The translations under genes were made by a program, and so were the position numbers. The notes under the pieces are model-generated. The model saw nothing but the letters and a program-made list of their open reading frames with translations, was not told the origin of the DNA and ran no database searches. Below, one piece after another: positions 1-9,028 of a stretch of 38,608 bases of DNA; position 1 is the stretch's first letter; the number at the start of each line of letters is the position of its first letter. The stretch covers positions 1 to 38,608 of the forward strand of contig PLET01000019.1 in NCBI GenBank assembly GCA_003137095.1, read 5' to 3'. Origin of the DNA: Gammaproteobacteria bacterium. Its GTDB lineage: Bacteria > Pseudomonadota > Gammaproteobacteria > Steroidobacterales > Steroidobacteraceae.

Positions 1-239
1 TTGTTGCGGTTGGCCTGCAGGAACAGCGGTCCCATGCCGTCGTGGCGGAAGGGACCCACCCAGCGCATGGAGTCCCCGTGCGGGGGCTCAACCTTGATCA
101 CGTCCGCACCCAGATCACCGAGGATCTGGGTGGCCGACGGACCCATCAACACCGCGGTCAGATCGAGTACGCGGATACCGGTCCAGGGGCCGCGCGACGT
201 CGAGCGCGGCTCCTCCCACGATGGCATCATGGGCCGCAT
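1..239 (-). CDS. CoA-transferase family III (CaiB/BaiF), N-terminal part
   Basis: Reading the minus strand from the ATG at 239 gives 79 codons that stay open to the window edge, so the gene is cut off. The visible protein has the family III CoA-transferase start: [18 protein letters not shown], then [20 protein letters not shown], and finally LQANRN, which in the family continues into the NRNK(R)S motif. The catalytic Asp lies further in and is not visible. Family members move CoA between organic acids in the cytoplasm. ATGs at 230 and 227 are also possible starts. The gene begins 7 bases after the stop of the MFS transporter, so the two are probably co-transcribed, suggesting that a carboxylic acid imported by the transporter is activated here. 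The substrate cannot be read from this fragment. Confidence 0.85.
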   Translation of the reverse strand, partial: MRPMMPSWEEPRSTSRGPWTGIRVLDLTAVLMGPSATQILGDLGADVIKVEPPHGDSMRWVGPFRHDGMGPLFLQANRN

Positions 240-246
240 TCTAGCA

Positions 247-1569
247 TCACTCGCCGCCGGTCGCGGCGGGGGTACCCTGCGCGTAGCCGGCCCCACGGCC
301 GCGGCCCACTATGTAAAATACCATCGTCACGAGGAGCGTCAGGCAGGCGATGGCACCCAAGCCGATGCGAAAATTGCCGGTGAGATCCCGAAAATAGCCC
401 ACGATCCACGGCGTCAGAAATCCGCCGGTGACACCCATGGAGCTGATCCAGGCAATGCCGCCGGCAGCCGCCGCTCTCGACAGAAAGGATCCGGGTATGG
501 CCCAAAAGGGCGCGGTGAACGCGAGCGTGCAGGCGAACGCCAGCGAGAGGGCGGCAAGCCGCACGAAGGGTACCGGGATCAGCATGGCCGCCAGCAGCAG
601 CGCGCCGCCCAGGAAATTCGCGACGGCGGCGTGACCATAGCGCTCCTGGCGCGCATCCGACCGGCGTCCCCACCACAGCAGCGCCACCAGTGCGAATAGG
701 CTGGGAACCGCGGCGATGAATCCGGTCTCGGCCGCGGAATGGCCCTGCTCCGAGATGATCTGCGGCAGAAAGAAGGTGATGCCGTTCAACAGGCACACAT
801 TGGTGAAATAGGTGGCGGCGAGCACCAGCACCAGCGGCGTGAACAGCGCCTGCAGCAACGAATGGCTCTTGATCTCGACCCTGCGCTGCTCGGCCGTCAA
901 ATTTCCGACCAGCCAATCGCGTTCGTCGGCGGGCAACCAGCGTGTCGCGGCCGGACCGGCGGGCAGCAGCGCGAGAATCAGCGGTGCCATGACGATTGCC
1001 GGCAGAGCCTCCACCATGAACAGCCAGCGCCAGCCGCGCACGCCGGCGACGCCATCCAGGGACAGCAGCAGACCCGATAGGGGCGAACCGAGGATGCCGC
1101 TGATGGGGATGGCGGCGATGAACAGGCCGAGGATGCGTCCGCGGTGCCTGGCCGGAAACCACAGCGTCAGATAAAACAGCACTCCGGGATAAAATCCCGC
1201 CTCCGTGGCGCCGAGCAGCAGCCGCATGGCGTAGAAGGCCGGCTTGGTATGAACGAACGCCATGCCGGCCGCGCACACCCCCCAGCCGAGCATGATCAGC
1301 GCGATCCAGCGCGGTGCGCCGACTTTGTACAGCAGCAGATTCGAGGGCACGCCGAACAGAAAGTAGGTGATGAAGAACAATCCCGCGCCCAGGCCGTACG
1401 CGGCGGAACTCAGGTGCAGGTCCTGGTTCATCTGCAGCGCCGCGAAGCTGATGTTCACCCGGTCGAGATAGGCGGCGAAATAGCACACCATCAGCAACGG
1501 CACGAGCCGCCACGATATGCGCCGTATCGTGCGCTCCTCGAGCGCGCCATCCTGCGCCCAGTCTGTCAT
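247..1569 (-). CDS. MFS transporter, anion:cation symporter (ACS) type
   Basis: A 440-residue protein with about 12 hydrophobic segments. The N-terminus reads [26 protein letters not shown], the usual first helix of ACS-family major facilitator proteins (tartrate, phthalate and hexuronate porters), with the DRVN signature. The open frame extends upstream to 1767, but that stretch lies inside the PEBP-like gene and has no membrane character. I chose the ATG at 1569, 13 bases after the PEBP stop, with AGGCGGG upstream. It sits between the PEBP-like gene and the CoA-transferase with short gaps, so it is probably in one operon with them. ACS members usually import organic anions by proton symport; the actual substrate is unknown. 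Confidence 0.85.
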   Translation of the reverse strand: MTDWAQDGALEERTIRRISWRLVPLLMVCYFAAYLDRVNISFAALQMNQDLHLSSAAYGLGAGLFFITYFLFGVPSNLLLYKVGAPRWIALIMLGWGVCAAGMAFVHTKPAFYAMRLLLGATEAGFYPGVLFYLTLWFPARHRGRILGLFIAAIPISGILGSPLSGLLLSLDGVAGVRGWRWLFMVEALPAIVMAPLILALLPAGPAATRWLPADERDWLVGNLTAEQRRVEIKSHSLLQALFTPLVLVLAATYFTNVCLLNGITFFLPQIISEQGHSAAETGFIAAVPSLFALVALLWWGRRSDARQERYGHAAVANFLGGALLLAAMLIPVPFVRLAALSLAFACTLAFTAPFWAIPGSFLSRAAAAGGIAWISSMGVTGGFLTPWIVGYFRDLTGNFRIGLGAIACLTLLVTMVFYIVGRGRGAGYAQGTPAATGGE

Positions 1570-1582
1570 GCTCGGCCCGCCT

Positions 1583-2314
1583 TCAGGGTTTGAGGTATGA
1601 ATAGAGGGCGCTCGCCGCACCCGTCGCCAGGATGTGGCCTTGCATCGCCTTGAGAGCGTCTTCGCCGAAGAACAGGCCGGAGAGGCCCAAGGTGGCGACA
1701 TCCAGCGCATAGACCTCGGTGACGTAGCGATGCGGTTTCGGATCATTGTTGGGCGGACAGGGGCCATCGTAGCCGCCGCGCGGACCCGCGAGACCCGAAT
1801 CCTTCGGATAGAAATACGTGTACACGTTCGCGCCGCGAAGCCCGTGATCGGTCGGGCCGATGGGATTGCCTTTCAACACGAATCCCGAGCTCTCCTGGCC
1901 CTCGCGCAGCGCGGTGATCGTCGGCGGAATGTCGATCAGCACCCAGTGCACGAACGACACCCGCGGCGTGTCCGGGGGAATGGTGACACCGGCCTTGTTG
2001 ACCAGCGACAGGTCGTGCGGAACATCGAGGTCGGTCATGATGAGCGCATAGGAGCGCGTGCCCGCCGGGCCGGCCGACCAGGATACGGCCGGACTGATGT
2101 TGTACTCGGAGGGGGGCAGTTTCACCGGCGGACAGTACGCCGCCCTCACCGGCAGTCGTCCGTCCGGCCCGAGTCCGCCCACGGTCACCTGTAGGGTCGC
2201 CTGCGCGGCGGCGCCGCTCATCGCCAGGCCGGCCGCACCGGCTGCGGCGAGGCACGCCGCGTGGATGAGCCGCTCCCGGGAGCGGCGGCGCTTTGGCCGA
2301 TGTTCACTTGGCAA
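1583..2314 (-). CDS. Exported PEBP-like protein (YbhB/YbcL, Raf-kinase-inhibitor-like)
   Basis: A 243-residue protein with a basic N-terminus (KRRRSRER) and a hydrophobic stretch ending in AAAQA, which looks like a Sec signal. The mature part carries the PEBP fold motifs: MTDLDVP, SFVHWVLIDIP, and late in the protein the GYDGPCPP...HRYVTEVYALD block that forms the anion-binding pocket. It is somewhat longer than typical bacterial YbhB (about 160 residues) because of the signal peptide and inserts. The start overlaps the end of propeller/cytochrome copy 1 by 11 bases. Bacterial members have no settled function; binding a small ligand in the periplasm is an inference. Family assignment is firm, role is not. 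Confidence 0.85.
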   Translation of the reverse strand: MPSEHRPKRRRSRERLIHAACLAAAGAAGLAMSGAAAQATLQVTVGGLGPDGRLPVRAAYCPPVKLPPSEYNISPAVSWSAGPAGTRSYALIMTDLDVPHDLSLVNKAGVTIPPDTPRVSFVHWVLIDIPPTITALREGQESSGFVLKGNPIGPTDHGLRGANVYTYFYPKDSGLAGPRGGYDGPCPPNNDPKPHRYVTEVYALDVATLGLSGLFFGEDALKAMQGHILATGAASALYSYLKP

Positions 2315-4442
2315 GGGGATCGGGTCGCATCTGGAATTTCACGACGTTGCCCAGGCTGCCTCTGCCGCCGGGCAGGTGCCAGATGGCATTCTCGCCATAG
2401 TCGGCATACAGTCCGCGCCCCTTCCAGCCGGTGTTCGGATCATCGATGCGCCCATCCATGCCGCGCTGATAGAAATTCATGGGATACGGAACGCGCAGGG
2501 TGATCCATTTGCCGGTGGACGGAAACAGCACGCGCAGTGAATCGGATCCGGTGCCGTTGGCGATCGGAATGTCCTTGCCGAGCCCCAGGGTGTCGAACTG
2601 GTCGACGAAATTGTAGTAGTGATAATCGACCGCGATTTCATCGGTAACGCCCTTGAAGCGCGGCCCCGGCGCCGGATAGAGCGTCCAGCCTTCGCGGCAA
2701 TGCTGCCCGTTCACGGCCTGGGGACCGTCCAATATCTTGCACTTGCTGCGATCGAAGCTCGCCAGATGCCCGCTGCCGGCGAGCGCGGTCCAGATGATGC
2801 CCTTCGAGTCCACGTCGATGCCGCGCGGGGTGAATCCCATGCCTTTGGCCGCCGGATTCTTCATGTCGAACGGCGGTTCATAGGCCTCCCCGAGGCAGGT
2901 TTTCGGATCGATGCGCACGATCTTGCCGGGAAAGGGCAGCGGCACGGTGACCCAGACGCTGCCGTCGACGGGGTTGGGAATCACGCCATAGGGATTCGGC
3001 ATCACGATGGGCACGTCGATGCCGGGTTCGACCTTGCCGTCGCGGTTGACGTCGATATAGCCCCGGCACCAGCCCTGTGCCTTGGCCTCGTCGCCGGTTT
3101 CATCGAGCACCCGGGTCTTCACCCAGCCGACCACATCGGCGCCGCGCGCGTTGGCATACACGGTGCGGTCCGGATCGCTCGCGAATCGCATGTGGTGGGT
3201 GTCGAAACAGATGTTGACGAAATGGAATTTGCGCGTCTTCGGATCCCAGTATCCCAGCTGGCGGCGGCTGCGCGACAGCGGCGACAGCGCGAAGCTCGGA
3301 TGCGTCTGGCACCACGCCGGCTGGTCGGTGGGATTGCGGAATCGCGTGGTGAACCAGACGCGTCCGAGTTCATCGAGCGCGCCGTGATTCGGATTGGCCG
3401 GATCGGTCCAATAGATCTGGTTGCCCCAATAGGGCGAGGGCTGCGGCATCGACTGCGGCTTGGCGGGCGGTCCCGGATCGGCGCTGGTCGGTATGCGGAA
3501 ATGCTCCTCGGAATTCTTGATCGGATCGACGATCAGGAACAGATCATTGCCCCAGTCGACGCCGTAGATCGGTCCGTAGGCGTTGACCGTCGGATTGCGC
3601 TTGTCGGTGACGAAGGTGTCGTGCGCAAAGGTGGCCGGATCGCCCCACTCCCACAAGGTGAGCACCAGATTGCGCTCCAATCCCGCCGGGCGCGGCGGCT
3701 GCGGCGGCACTTCGCCCGCGGCGATGCGGTCCGTCCAGTCCGAGAACATTTTCAGCGCGCGCTCGCGTCCGAAGCCGCTGAAGGCGGCGCTCATGGCGGC
3801 ACCGTCCTGCCCGACCTGCGCCCGGTGATCCCACTTCGCCGTGGATGATCCCAGGCTGTCGAAGGCGGCCGGAAACTCGCGCGTCGCCTTGCTGCCGAGC
3901 TCGTGACAGGTCTCGCATTCCAATTTCATCTGGTTGATCCACTGATCCTGCACCCGCATGTTCGGGCTGATGCCGTTGCCCGCCGGCCCGGTGCCGGGGA
4001 ATTCGGATTTCAACGGCACCTCGGCCAGGGCGTACCAATAGCTGGCCGGATAGTATTGGGCCGCCGCCTGGGGCGTCGGGGCGATCACCGCCTGCAGCGC
4101 CAGCTGATGGCCGGGTGTGGCCGTCACCGGCGTCGAATCCACCAGACCGTAGCCGCGCACCCATACCTTGTAATTCGCCGTGGGCAGATCCGGCAGCACG
4201 TAACGACCCTTGTCGTCGGTCACCACGATCTTGCGCAACTTGGTCGGGGTATCAGTGGTTTCGGCGATCACCCAGACCCCGGCCTCCGGCCCCTTCGGCG
4301 AGGTCACCACGCCGCCGATGTCATCCGAATCGATGTCGACCAGCTGCGCCGGCTTGCCCGACATCTGCGTGCATCCCGCCCACAATGCCACCGCGACCGA
4401 CATGAGCAGCAGCGATGCGCTGCGGGTTATTTGACTGTTCAC
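2304..4442 (-). CDS. Propeller/cytochrome protein, copy 1 (CarboxypepD_reg-like + CxxCH + Vgb-like propeller)
   Basis: A 712-residue exported protein. I chose the GTG at 4442 because the preceding GGGGGGTAGT matches the GGGGGGTAGC ahead of copy 2, and the longer frame upstream adds a non-conserved tail. The N-terminus is hydrophobic and ends in LWAGC, perhaps a lipobox though with Trp at -3. Residues about 38-120 form a carboxypeptidase-regulatory-like beta domain (DDIGGVVTSPKGPEAGVWV). CETCH at 176-180 is a single haem c attachment site. The remainder looks like a streptogramin-lyase/SMP-30-type beta-propeller, with FDTHHMRFASDPD and the calcium-loop-like DVNRDGKVEP. It is homologous along its full length to the genes at 12398-14521 and 18928-21030. 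Probable periplasmic or surface redox enzyme or electron-transfer protein; the reaction is unknown. Confidence 0.85.
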   Translation of the reverse strand: MNSQITRSASLLLMSVAVALWAGCTQMSGKPAQLVDIDSDDIGGVVTSPKGPEAGVWVIAETTDTPTKLRKIVVTDDKGRYVLPDLPTANYKVWVRGYGLVDSTPVTATPGHQLALQAVIAPTPQAAAQYYPASYWYALAEVPLKSEFPGTGPAGNGISPNMRVQDQWINQMKLECETCHELGSKATREFPAAFDSLGSSTAKWDHRAQVGQDGAAMSAAFSGFGRERALKMFSDWTDRIAAGEVPPQPPRPAGLERNLVLTLWEWGDPATFAHDTFVTDKRNPTVNAYGPIYGVDWGNDLFLIVDPIKNSEEHFRIPTSADPGPPAKPQSMPQPSPYWGNQIYWTDPANPNHGALDELGRVWFTTRFRNPTDQPAWCQTHPSFALSPLSRSRRQLGYWDPKTRKFHFVNICFDTHHMRFASDPDRTVYANARGADVVGWVKTRVLDETGDEAKAQGWCRGYIDVNRDGKVEPGIDVPIVMPNPYGVIPNPVDGSVWVTVPLPFPGKIVRIDPKTCLGEAYEPPFDMKNPAAKGMGFTPRGIDVDSKGIIWTALAGSGHLASFDRSKCKILDGPQAVNGQHCREGWTLYPAPGPRFKGVTDEIAVDYHYYNFVDQFDTLGLGKDIPIANGTGSDSLRVLFPSTGKWITLRVPYPMNFYQRGMDGRIDDPNTGWKGRGLYADYGENAIWHLPGGRGSLGNVVKFQMRPDPLAK

Positions 4443-4613
4443 ACTACCCCCCCCGGAATGGTCAGGCTCGACATCGTGACCATGAATACGCACTATGCCC
4501 GCACACCCACACCTGGGCAACCGCGCGTTGGCGCAACGGCTTGCCGCGGCAACCGAGCACTGCGGCAACCGCTCGCCGCGGCTGTCGTGTCCGCGGCTGT
4601 CGGGCCGCGCCCT
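4443..4613. other. Repeat-rich leader upstream of propeller/cytochrome copy 1
   Basis: This 171-base stretch lies between the end of the GH35-like gene and the GTG start of copy 1. It contains three copies of GGCAACCG (about 4516, 4548 and 4564), the latter two inside a 10-bp GCGGCAACCG repeat at 4546-4555 and 4562-4571. Beside these is a tandem CCGCGGCTGTCG at 4576-4587 and 4591-4602. A partial match to the receptor 1/4 promoter element lies at 4481-4510. I see no gene in it. Confidence 0.5.
4481..4510 (-). promoter_or_regulatory. Possible third copy of the receptor 1/4 promoter element (weak)
   Basis: On the minus strand this reads GTGGGTG, nine bases, then AGTGCGTATTCATG. The 9-mer GTGCGTATT is identical to the elements upstream of receptors 1 and 4, and the upstream half is at the same spacing but matches only partly (GTGGGTG against GAGGAAT/GAGGATT). 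It would place a transcript start about 40 bases before the GTG of copy 1. Because the -35-like half is poor, this is tentative. Confidence 0.25.
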
Positions 4614-6344
4614 TCAATCATATCGATAGAGTGTCACCCGCTGGATGACCGGTGGCCCGGGCAGAAAGCGCAATCCGCTGCCCGATTGATTGATCTCGGC
4701 CTGCTCGGCCAGCTTGTAATTGAGCAGGATGTCGTCGCCGTTGACCTTGCGCGTGGCCACCCAGTGACCGTCCTCGAAGCGGCCGACCTCGGCATCCGCG
4801 ATGCCGGCGATTGCCGGACCCGGTGTGCGCGGCTGGAATGTGACCTGGACGTCCGACCCGGCGATCAGGAACTCATTGGCGCCGAGCGCCACCGCCAGTC
4901 CGTAGCCGAGTTCCGACAGGAAACCCTGGTCGCGAGTCGAGCGGCGCAGCTCCACTTTGAGGGTGTAATCGCCGAGCACGATGTCCTGCGAGGGCTTGGC
5001 CTTGTTGAGCCAAGCGGCGCCGATGGCGCCGCTCGCCTGGTGTGCCAGGATCACCGGCGCCAGATTGTGCAGCACGGAATAGCCCTTGGCGAGCGGCGTA
5101 TTGTCGAAATCCTCGGTGCCGGGCGTCCCCTTGTCCGGCCGGAAATTGATCAGCCATGCCGTGTCGTCGATGCCGAAGGGCGAGTAGCCGATCGCGGCAT
5201 GCGCGCCGATGGCGAAGAACGCATTGGCGATGCCGTGCGCGTCGGCCGCAGATTCCGGAATGAACAGCGGATTGTCGTCGCGATGAAAATTCGCGACGAT
5301 CTCGTCGAAATTGGGCGCGTACACGTCCGGGCTGTTGAAATCGATCGACGGCGCCCCGGCCTTCCAGACATCCAGCAGGTAATACTGCGGACCGCCCGCC
5401 GGGTAGGGATGCGTGCGCTTCGACCAGATCTCCGCGAGCGCGGTGTTGGTGAAGACCGGCAGTGGGTACACGGCCTTGCCCGCCGCGCTCACGTGGTTCA
5501 AATAGCGCGCGTAGCTCCAGGCCATGAACAGGTCATCCGTGATCGGGCCCTCGCCGAACACCTGCGTCCAAGTGCCCCGGCTCTTCGAGCCGGCATCGGC
5601 CCAATGGCGCGCGAGCTCCGGCGACAGGTGTGCCTTGTGCGCCCCGAGGTATTGCATCAACTCCGCCGGCACCGCCGCGGCGAAAGCCTTTTCCCCCGCC
5701 GCGCCCCGGTCGCGCGAATCGCCGTTGAGTCCGACCTCGTTCTGCATCTGCATCATGAGCACGGTATGCCGGTCGTCCACCGCTTTCAGGTGCTGCATCA
5801 AGGCCACATAGGCACGGGTGTCGGCCTCCAGGGCCGCGCTGCTGAAGGGCGAAAGGATCTCCACGGATCGGCCGTTTTGCAGACGCGCCCGCGCAAAGCG
5901 CCGCTGATCGCGCTTCACCCAGGCCGGCGCGAAGCTCGATATGCCGTTCTTCCAGGTGCCGAACCACAGGAACACGATGCGCTGATGGTGCTTGCGGGCG
6001 GCATCGATGAGACCGTCCACCAGCGAGAAATCGAAGCGTCCCTCCTCCGGTTCGATCCAGTCCCAGCCGAGCGCGAGCAGCACGGTGTTGAGATTCAGCC
6101 GCTCGAGCTCCGGCCAGATCGTGCTCATGTTGACCAGCGTGGATGACGCGGTGCCGCGCAGTTCGGCGCCGAGGATCAGCCAGGGCTCGCCGTCGACGAT
6201 GAGTTGGGTGGCAGCGCCGCGTTTCTCGAGATGCGGAATCTCCGATGCAGCCCTCGACGTCGGAGCACCGCACAGGCCGGCGCACAGCAGCGCCGCCGGC
6301 CAGAAAAACAGCGCCCGGCGGCCCCGCCGTGCGAAGAATCGCAT
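4614..6344 (-). CDS. GH35-like beta-galactosidase (DUF5597 type), exported
   Basis: A 576-residue protein starting with a Sec signal (RFFARRGRRALFFWPAALLCAGLCG...). The body has the glycoside hydrolase 35 pattern: LILGAELRGTASS near the N-terminus, the barrel strand NTVLLALGWDWIEPEEGRFDF, the acid/base Glu in QMQNEVG (about Glu203) and the nucleophile Glu in LFIPESAAD (about Glu364). The C-terminal part resembles the DUF5597 domain of proteobacterial GH35 enzymes such as the Cellvibrio xyloglucan beta-galactosidase type. I chose the ATG at 6344; a TTG 30 bases upstream is the alternative, and neither has a clear ribosome site. It follows TonB receptor 1 by 63 bases. Likely removes terminal beta-galactosyl or related residues in the periplasm or at the outer membrane. 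Sugar specificity is inferred. Confidence 0.82.
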   Translation of the reverse strand: MRFFARRGRRALFFWPAALLCAGLCGAPTSRAASEIPHLEKRGAATQLIVDGEPWLILGAELRGTASSTLVNMSTIWPELERLNLNTVLLALGWDWIEPEEGRFDFSLVDGLIDAARKHHQRIVFLWFGTWKNGISSFAPAWVKRDQRRFARARLQNGRSVEILSPFSSAALEADTRAYVALMQHLKAVDDRHTVLMMQMQNEVGLNGDSRDRGAAGEKAFAAAVPAELMQYLGAHKAHLSPELARHWADAGSKSRGTWTQVFGEGPITDDLFMAWSYARYLNHVSAAGKAVYPLPVFTNTALAEIWSKRTHPYPAGGPQYYLLDVWKAGAPSIDFNSPDVYAPNFDEIVANFHRDDNPLFIPESAADAHGIANAFFAIGAHAAIGYSPFGIDDTAWLINFRPDKGTPGTEDFDNTPLAKGYSVLHNLAPVILAHQASGAIGAAWLNKAKPSQDIVLGDYTLKVELRRSTRDQGFLSELGYGLAVALGANEFLIAGSDVQVTFQPRTPGPAIAGIADAEVGRFEDGHWVATRKVNGDDILLNYKLAEQAEINQSGSGLRFLPGPPVIQRVTLYRYD

Positions 6345-6407
6345 GACGGGGCGGCCGGGCAATTTGGATCTCAATTCAGACCGTATATTGACGTTGTCGA
6401 TTTACGC

Positions 6408-8810
6408 TTATTGGAACTTGAAGTGGAAGGTCAGCGCCCACTCGCGCGGCCTTCCCGGCGCGCCCGTGTCCACACCCGTGCCCGGCACGATGTAGCCGTT
6501 GTACCGGTAGTACTTGTCCGTCAGGTTGGTGCCGGCCAGTTCCGCATCCCATTTGTTGTTCGCGGGATGATAGGTGAGTCGGCCGTTCATCAGCCCGAAG
6601 GACGGGATGTAGGCGCGGTTGGTGTAGTCGTTGGTGGTGTAGACATTGCTCTCCCAGCCGTAGTCGACGCGCGCGGTGACCCGCTGTGCCTCCGGCAGCT
6701 TGATGTCGTACTGCGCGCCCACCGCGTAGGAGTTCTCCGGTGCATAGGCCAGCACCTGGCCGATGGTGATCTTGGCCGTGGTTCCGGGCAGCAAGGCGCT
6801 CACCCGCGCATCGTCGTACTCATACGAGTAGTTGAGCAGCAGGCCGTCGATGATCTCCCACTGGCCCTCGAACTCGATGCCCTTGGAGAACGCGGTGCCG
6901 CCGTTGCGGGTCACATTGATGTTGTTCTGATCGACGCCCACCTGGATGTCCTTGTACTGCTGGTAGTACACGGTCAGGTTGGAGATCAGCCGGTGGTTGA
7001 ACCACTCCGTGCGCGCGCCGACCTCGTAGTTGTCCAGGGTCTCGGGCTGATACGGGATCACCAACGGCGGGCCGCCTCCCGGAGGGTTGGTGGTGGTGGC
7101 ACCACCGCGGTCGAAGCCCTGGGAATACAGGGCATAGGTCATGAAGTCCGGCGTCCACTGGTATTGCAGCGAAACTTTAGGCGCCGTGTTGTGGAACGCC
7201 AGATACTGCGGGATGGTTCCCGGCAGCAGCGCACCCGTGGTGGCGTCGCTGGCCGCCGGTTCGCAGCACAAGAGCGGAATCGGGAACGCCGGCGTCATGG
7301 TGCGCACGCTGACCCGGTCCTCGTTGTAGCGCACGCCCGCGGTGGCGCTCAGATCGTCGGTGATCTTGTAGTTCCATTCCGTGAACAGCGCCCAACCGTG
7401 GCTGTAGTTGTACACCAGCTGGTTGACGTTGTTGTTGGAGAGCACCGGCCCGTTCGGTCCCGGGGTGGTCTGGTAGCCGAAGCCGTTGGCGGCCAGATAG
7501 GCGATGGCCGCGGCATTGGCCACCGGGTTGATTTCCTCGACCAGCTCGTTCTGCAGCCAGTTCTGGCGGTTCGCGCGGCGGTTGTCCTCGTAGTAGTAGA
7601 TGCCGTCGGTGCCGGTCAGGCGGCTGCCGTTGAAGTTCAGCTGTGCCTCCAGGTTCTCTTCGTCCTGCTCGTTGTAGTTCTTGCCGGAGAAGATGTTGTA
7701 GGCCGTGCCGCTGAAATTCTCGTAGTCGAAGTTCTCGACCTCGCGATAGCCGCCGAGGAACTTGGTCTGCCACTTGTCGGTGATGTCGAACTTGGCCGTG
7801 GTCGCGAAACCGCGGATGTTGGTCCACGGATCCGGTCCGACGTAGTTGATCGACGTCTTGTACTGCTGGTTGGCGCCGAACGCCCAGGATTGCGGAATCG
7901 GGAACAATTGCTTGCCGTTGGGGCCGAGCAATTGGTTGTACAAGCAGGTCAGGTCAGGATTCTTGGCGCCCGGCGGCGTGGTGTTGTGGCAATTGGCGCT
8001 GGTGTTGATGGACCAGTCGGTGCCCGGTTCGCCGTTGTTGCGGTCGTAGACGTAGGACACGTCGAAGCGCAGCGAGAACCGCGAGGTCGGCTTCCACAGC
8101 ACGTCGTAGTCGGCCATGATGTCGTCTTCGGCACCGTACATTTCGTTGTTGCTGACGCTCTGCACATAGCCGCCCTTCGACAGCTTGGCCATGGTCAGCT
8201 TGGTGAGCAGCGTATCGGTGATCGGAAGATCGATGTACGCGGTGGCGTCCATGCGGTTGTAGGAACCGGTGGTCAGCTTGACTCGGGCGCCGTATTCATC
8301 GGACGGCAGTTTGGTGACGTACTGGATGGCACCGCTCATGGTGTCCTTGCCGAACAAGGTGCCCTGCGGGCCGCGCAGCACCTCCATGTGGTCCACCTCG
8401 AGGATGTCGCCTTGCGGAACACCGAAGGTTTCCGGGTGGGCGATGCCGTCGTAGTAGATCGTGACGTCCTGGGTGCCGCGGATGCCGAATCCGCCTTCCT
8501 GCAGACCGAAGAATCCGTTCGAGCCGTGGATCACCAGGCCCGGCACCATGTGGTTCAGCTCGATCTGATTGTCGATGCCGCGGGCCTCGACCTGTTCGCC
8601 GCTGACCACCGCGATCGAGATCGGGACCTCCTGCAGGTCCTCCGAGCGCTTGCGCGCGATCACCGTGATTTCCTCCAAGCCGCCGGCGTTTGCGGATTCG
8701 TCCGCCGCCGCCGGTGCCGTTGCCGTCGCCGCGTGCACTCCCGCACAGGACACTAGTGTTGCGATTGCCAGACCAATGCGCCTGACCAGCCGGTGATTTG
8801 TTGCCGCCAT
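6408..8810 (-). CDS. TonB-dependent receptor 1
   Basis: An 800-residue outer-membrane receptor. The ATG at 8810 follows AGGGGGCG and begins a signal peptide ending CAGVHAATA; a longer frame to 8942 is dismissed. A TonB-box-like EEITVIARKR follows, then the plug domain (VLRGPQGTLFGKDTMSGAIQYVT) and a long beta-barrel ending in ...HFKFQ with a terminal aromatic-rich strand. It has no STN signalling domain. It pairs with receptor 4: both have the VDHMEVLRGPQG/IDHVEVLRGPQG plug form, the C-terminal YYRYNGYIVP/YYRLNGYNIP block and the FKFQ end. An extracellular-loop region contains LLCCEP, a vicinal Cys pair also found in the other three receptors. It probably imports the substrate handled by the neighbouring enzymes; this is not a classic siderophore locus. 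Confidence 0.93.
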   Translation of the reverse strand: MAATNHRLVRRIGLAIATLVSCAGVHAATATAPAAADESANAGGLEEITVIARKRSEDLQEVPISIAVVSGEQVEARGIDNQIELNHMVPGLVIHGSNGFFGLQEGGFGIRGTQDVTIYYDGIAHPETFGVPQGDILEVDHMEVLRGPQGTLFGKDTMSGAIQYVTKLPSDEYGARVKLTTGSYNRMDATAYIDLPITDTLLTKLTMAKLSKGGYVQSVSNNEMYGAEDDIMADYDVLWKPTSRFSLRFDVSYVYDRNNGEPGTDWSINTSANCHNTTPPGAKNPDLTCLYNQLLGPNGKQLFPIPQSWAFGANQQYKTSINYVGPDPWTNIRGFATTAKFDITDKWQTKFLGGYREVENFDYENFSGTAYNIFSGKNYNEQDEENLEAQLNFNGSRLTGTDGIYYYEDNRRANRQNWLQNELVEEINPVANAAAIAYLAANGFGYQTTPGPNGPVLSNNNVNQLVYNYSHGWALFTEWNYKITDDLSATAGVRYNEDRVSVRTMTPAFPIPLLCCEPAASDATTGALLPGTIPQYLAFHNTAPKVSLQYQWTPDFMTYALYSQGFDRGGATTTNPPGGGPPLVIPYQPETLDNYEVGARTEWFNHRLISNLTVYYQQYKDIQVGVDQNNINVTRNGGTAFSKGIEFEGQWEIIDGLLLNYSYEYDDARVSALLPGTTAKITIGQVLAYAPENSYAVGAQYDIKLPEAQRVTARVDYGWESNVYTTNDYTNRAYIPSFGLMNGRLTYHPANNKWDAELAGTNLTDKYYRYNGYIVPGTGVDTGAPGRPREWALTFHFKFQ

Positions 8811-8846
8811 TGTAATTCGCCCCCTGTTGACCAAAAGTCTCATCCG

Positions 8847-8887
8847 CCCGTCTGGGCTTCTTTGTATGCAGCGAAGCCCGCCACGGG
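8847..8887 (-). promoter_or_regulatory. Hairpin in the leader of TonB receptor 1
   Basis: GGGCTTC at 8854-8860 pairs with GAAGCCC at 8873-8879 around a 12-base loop, and CCCGT (8847-8851) can pair with ACGGG (8883-8887) outside it. It lies between the proposed promoter and the start codon, so it would be in the 5' untranslated RNA. It matches no riboswitch I know; control by RNA folding is only a possibility. Confidence 0.4.
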
Positions 8888-8910
8888 AGGCATCCACTGA
8901 GATGCTCTGT

Positions 8911-8940
8911 GCTAAATACGCACGAGCGTCGTTATTCCTC
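8911..8940 (-). promoter_or_regulatory. Candidate promoter of TonB receptor 1
   Basis: On the minus strand this reads GAGGAAT, nine bases, then CGTGCGTATTTAGC. The same arrangement with identical length occurs upstream of receptor 4 at 25997-26026 (GAGGATT, nine bases, CGTGCGTATTTGGC). The GGAAT/GGATT half resembles an ECF-sigma -35 box. It sits about 100 bases before the ATG. The match could also be a remnant of duplication of the two receptor genes. Confidence 0.45.
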
Positions 8941-9028
8941 ATCTTAGTCGATGAGGGGGATGGCGGCGAATCCGGACGACTGTTGCGTTTTAACTACACA
9001 AGCCGTCCGGCGATGGTATCGGTACCTT

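Larger units (their letters stand above)
8811..9028. other. Regulatory region between TonB receptors 2 and 1
   Basis: A 218-base gap that separates receptor 1 from receptor 2 and so probably holds receptor 1's own promoter. It contains a promoter-like element (8911-8940) and a leader hairpin (8847-8887). It also has a 7-bp inverted repeat, CCGGACG at 8972-8978 with CGTCCGG at 9004-9010, near the stop of receptor 2. That repeat lacks a T-run, so it is not a convincing intrinsic terminator. Confidence 0.6.

Noticed and set aside
227..1513. Alternative minus-strand frame over the MFS transporter
   Set aside because: It lacks membrane helices and is Arg-rich; the 247-1569 frame encodes a clear 12-helix transporter.
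4445..4568. N-terminal extension of propeller/cytochrome copy 1
   Set aside because: It is not matched in copies 2 and 3, has Cys/Arg-rich sequence, and would place the signal peptide inside the protein.
6204..8756. Long plus-strand open frame opposite TonB receptor 1 (and similar ones opposite the other receptors and propeller genes)
   Set aside because: The protein is low complexity and mirrors the receptor codon by codon; no start signal or domain supports it.
8811..8942. N-terminal extension of TonB receptor 1
   Set aside because: The stretch has no signal-peptide character and covers the likely promoter and leader hairpin; the ATG at 8810 has a strong ribosome site.
8972..9010. Inverted repeat after TonB receptor 2 as a terminator
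   Set aside because: The arms are only 7 bp with a 25-base loop, and no T-run follows on the minus strand.
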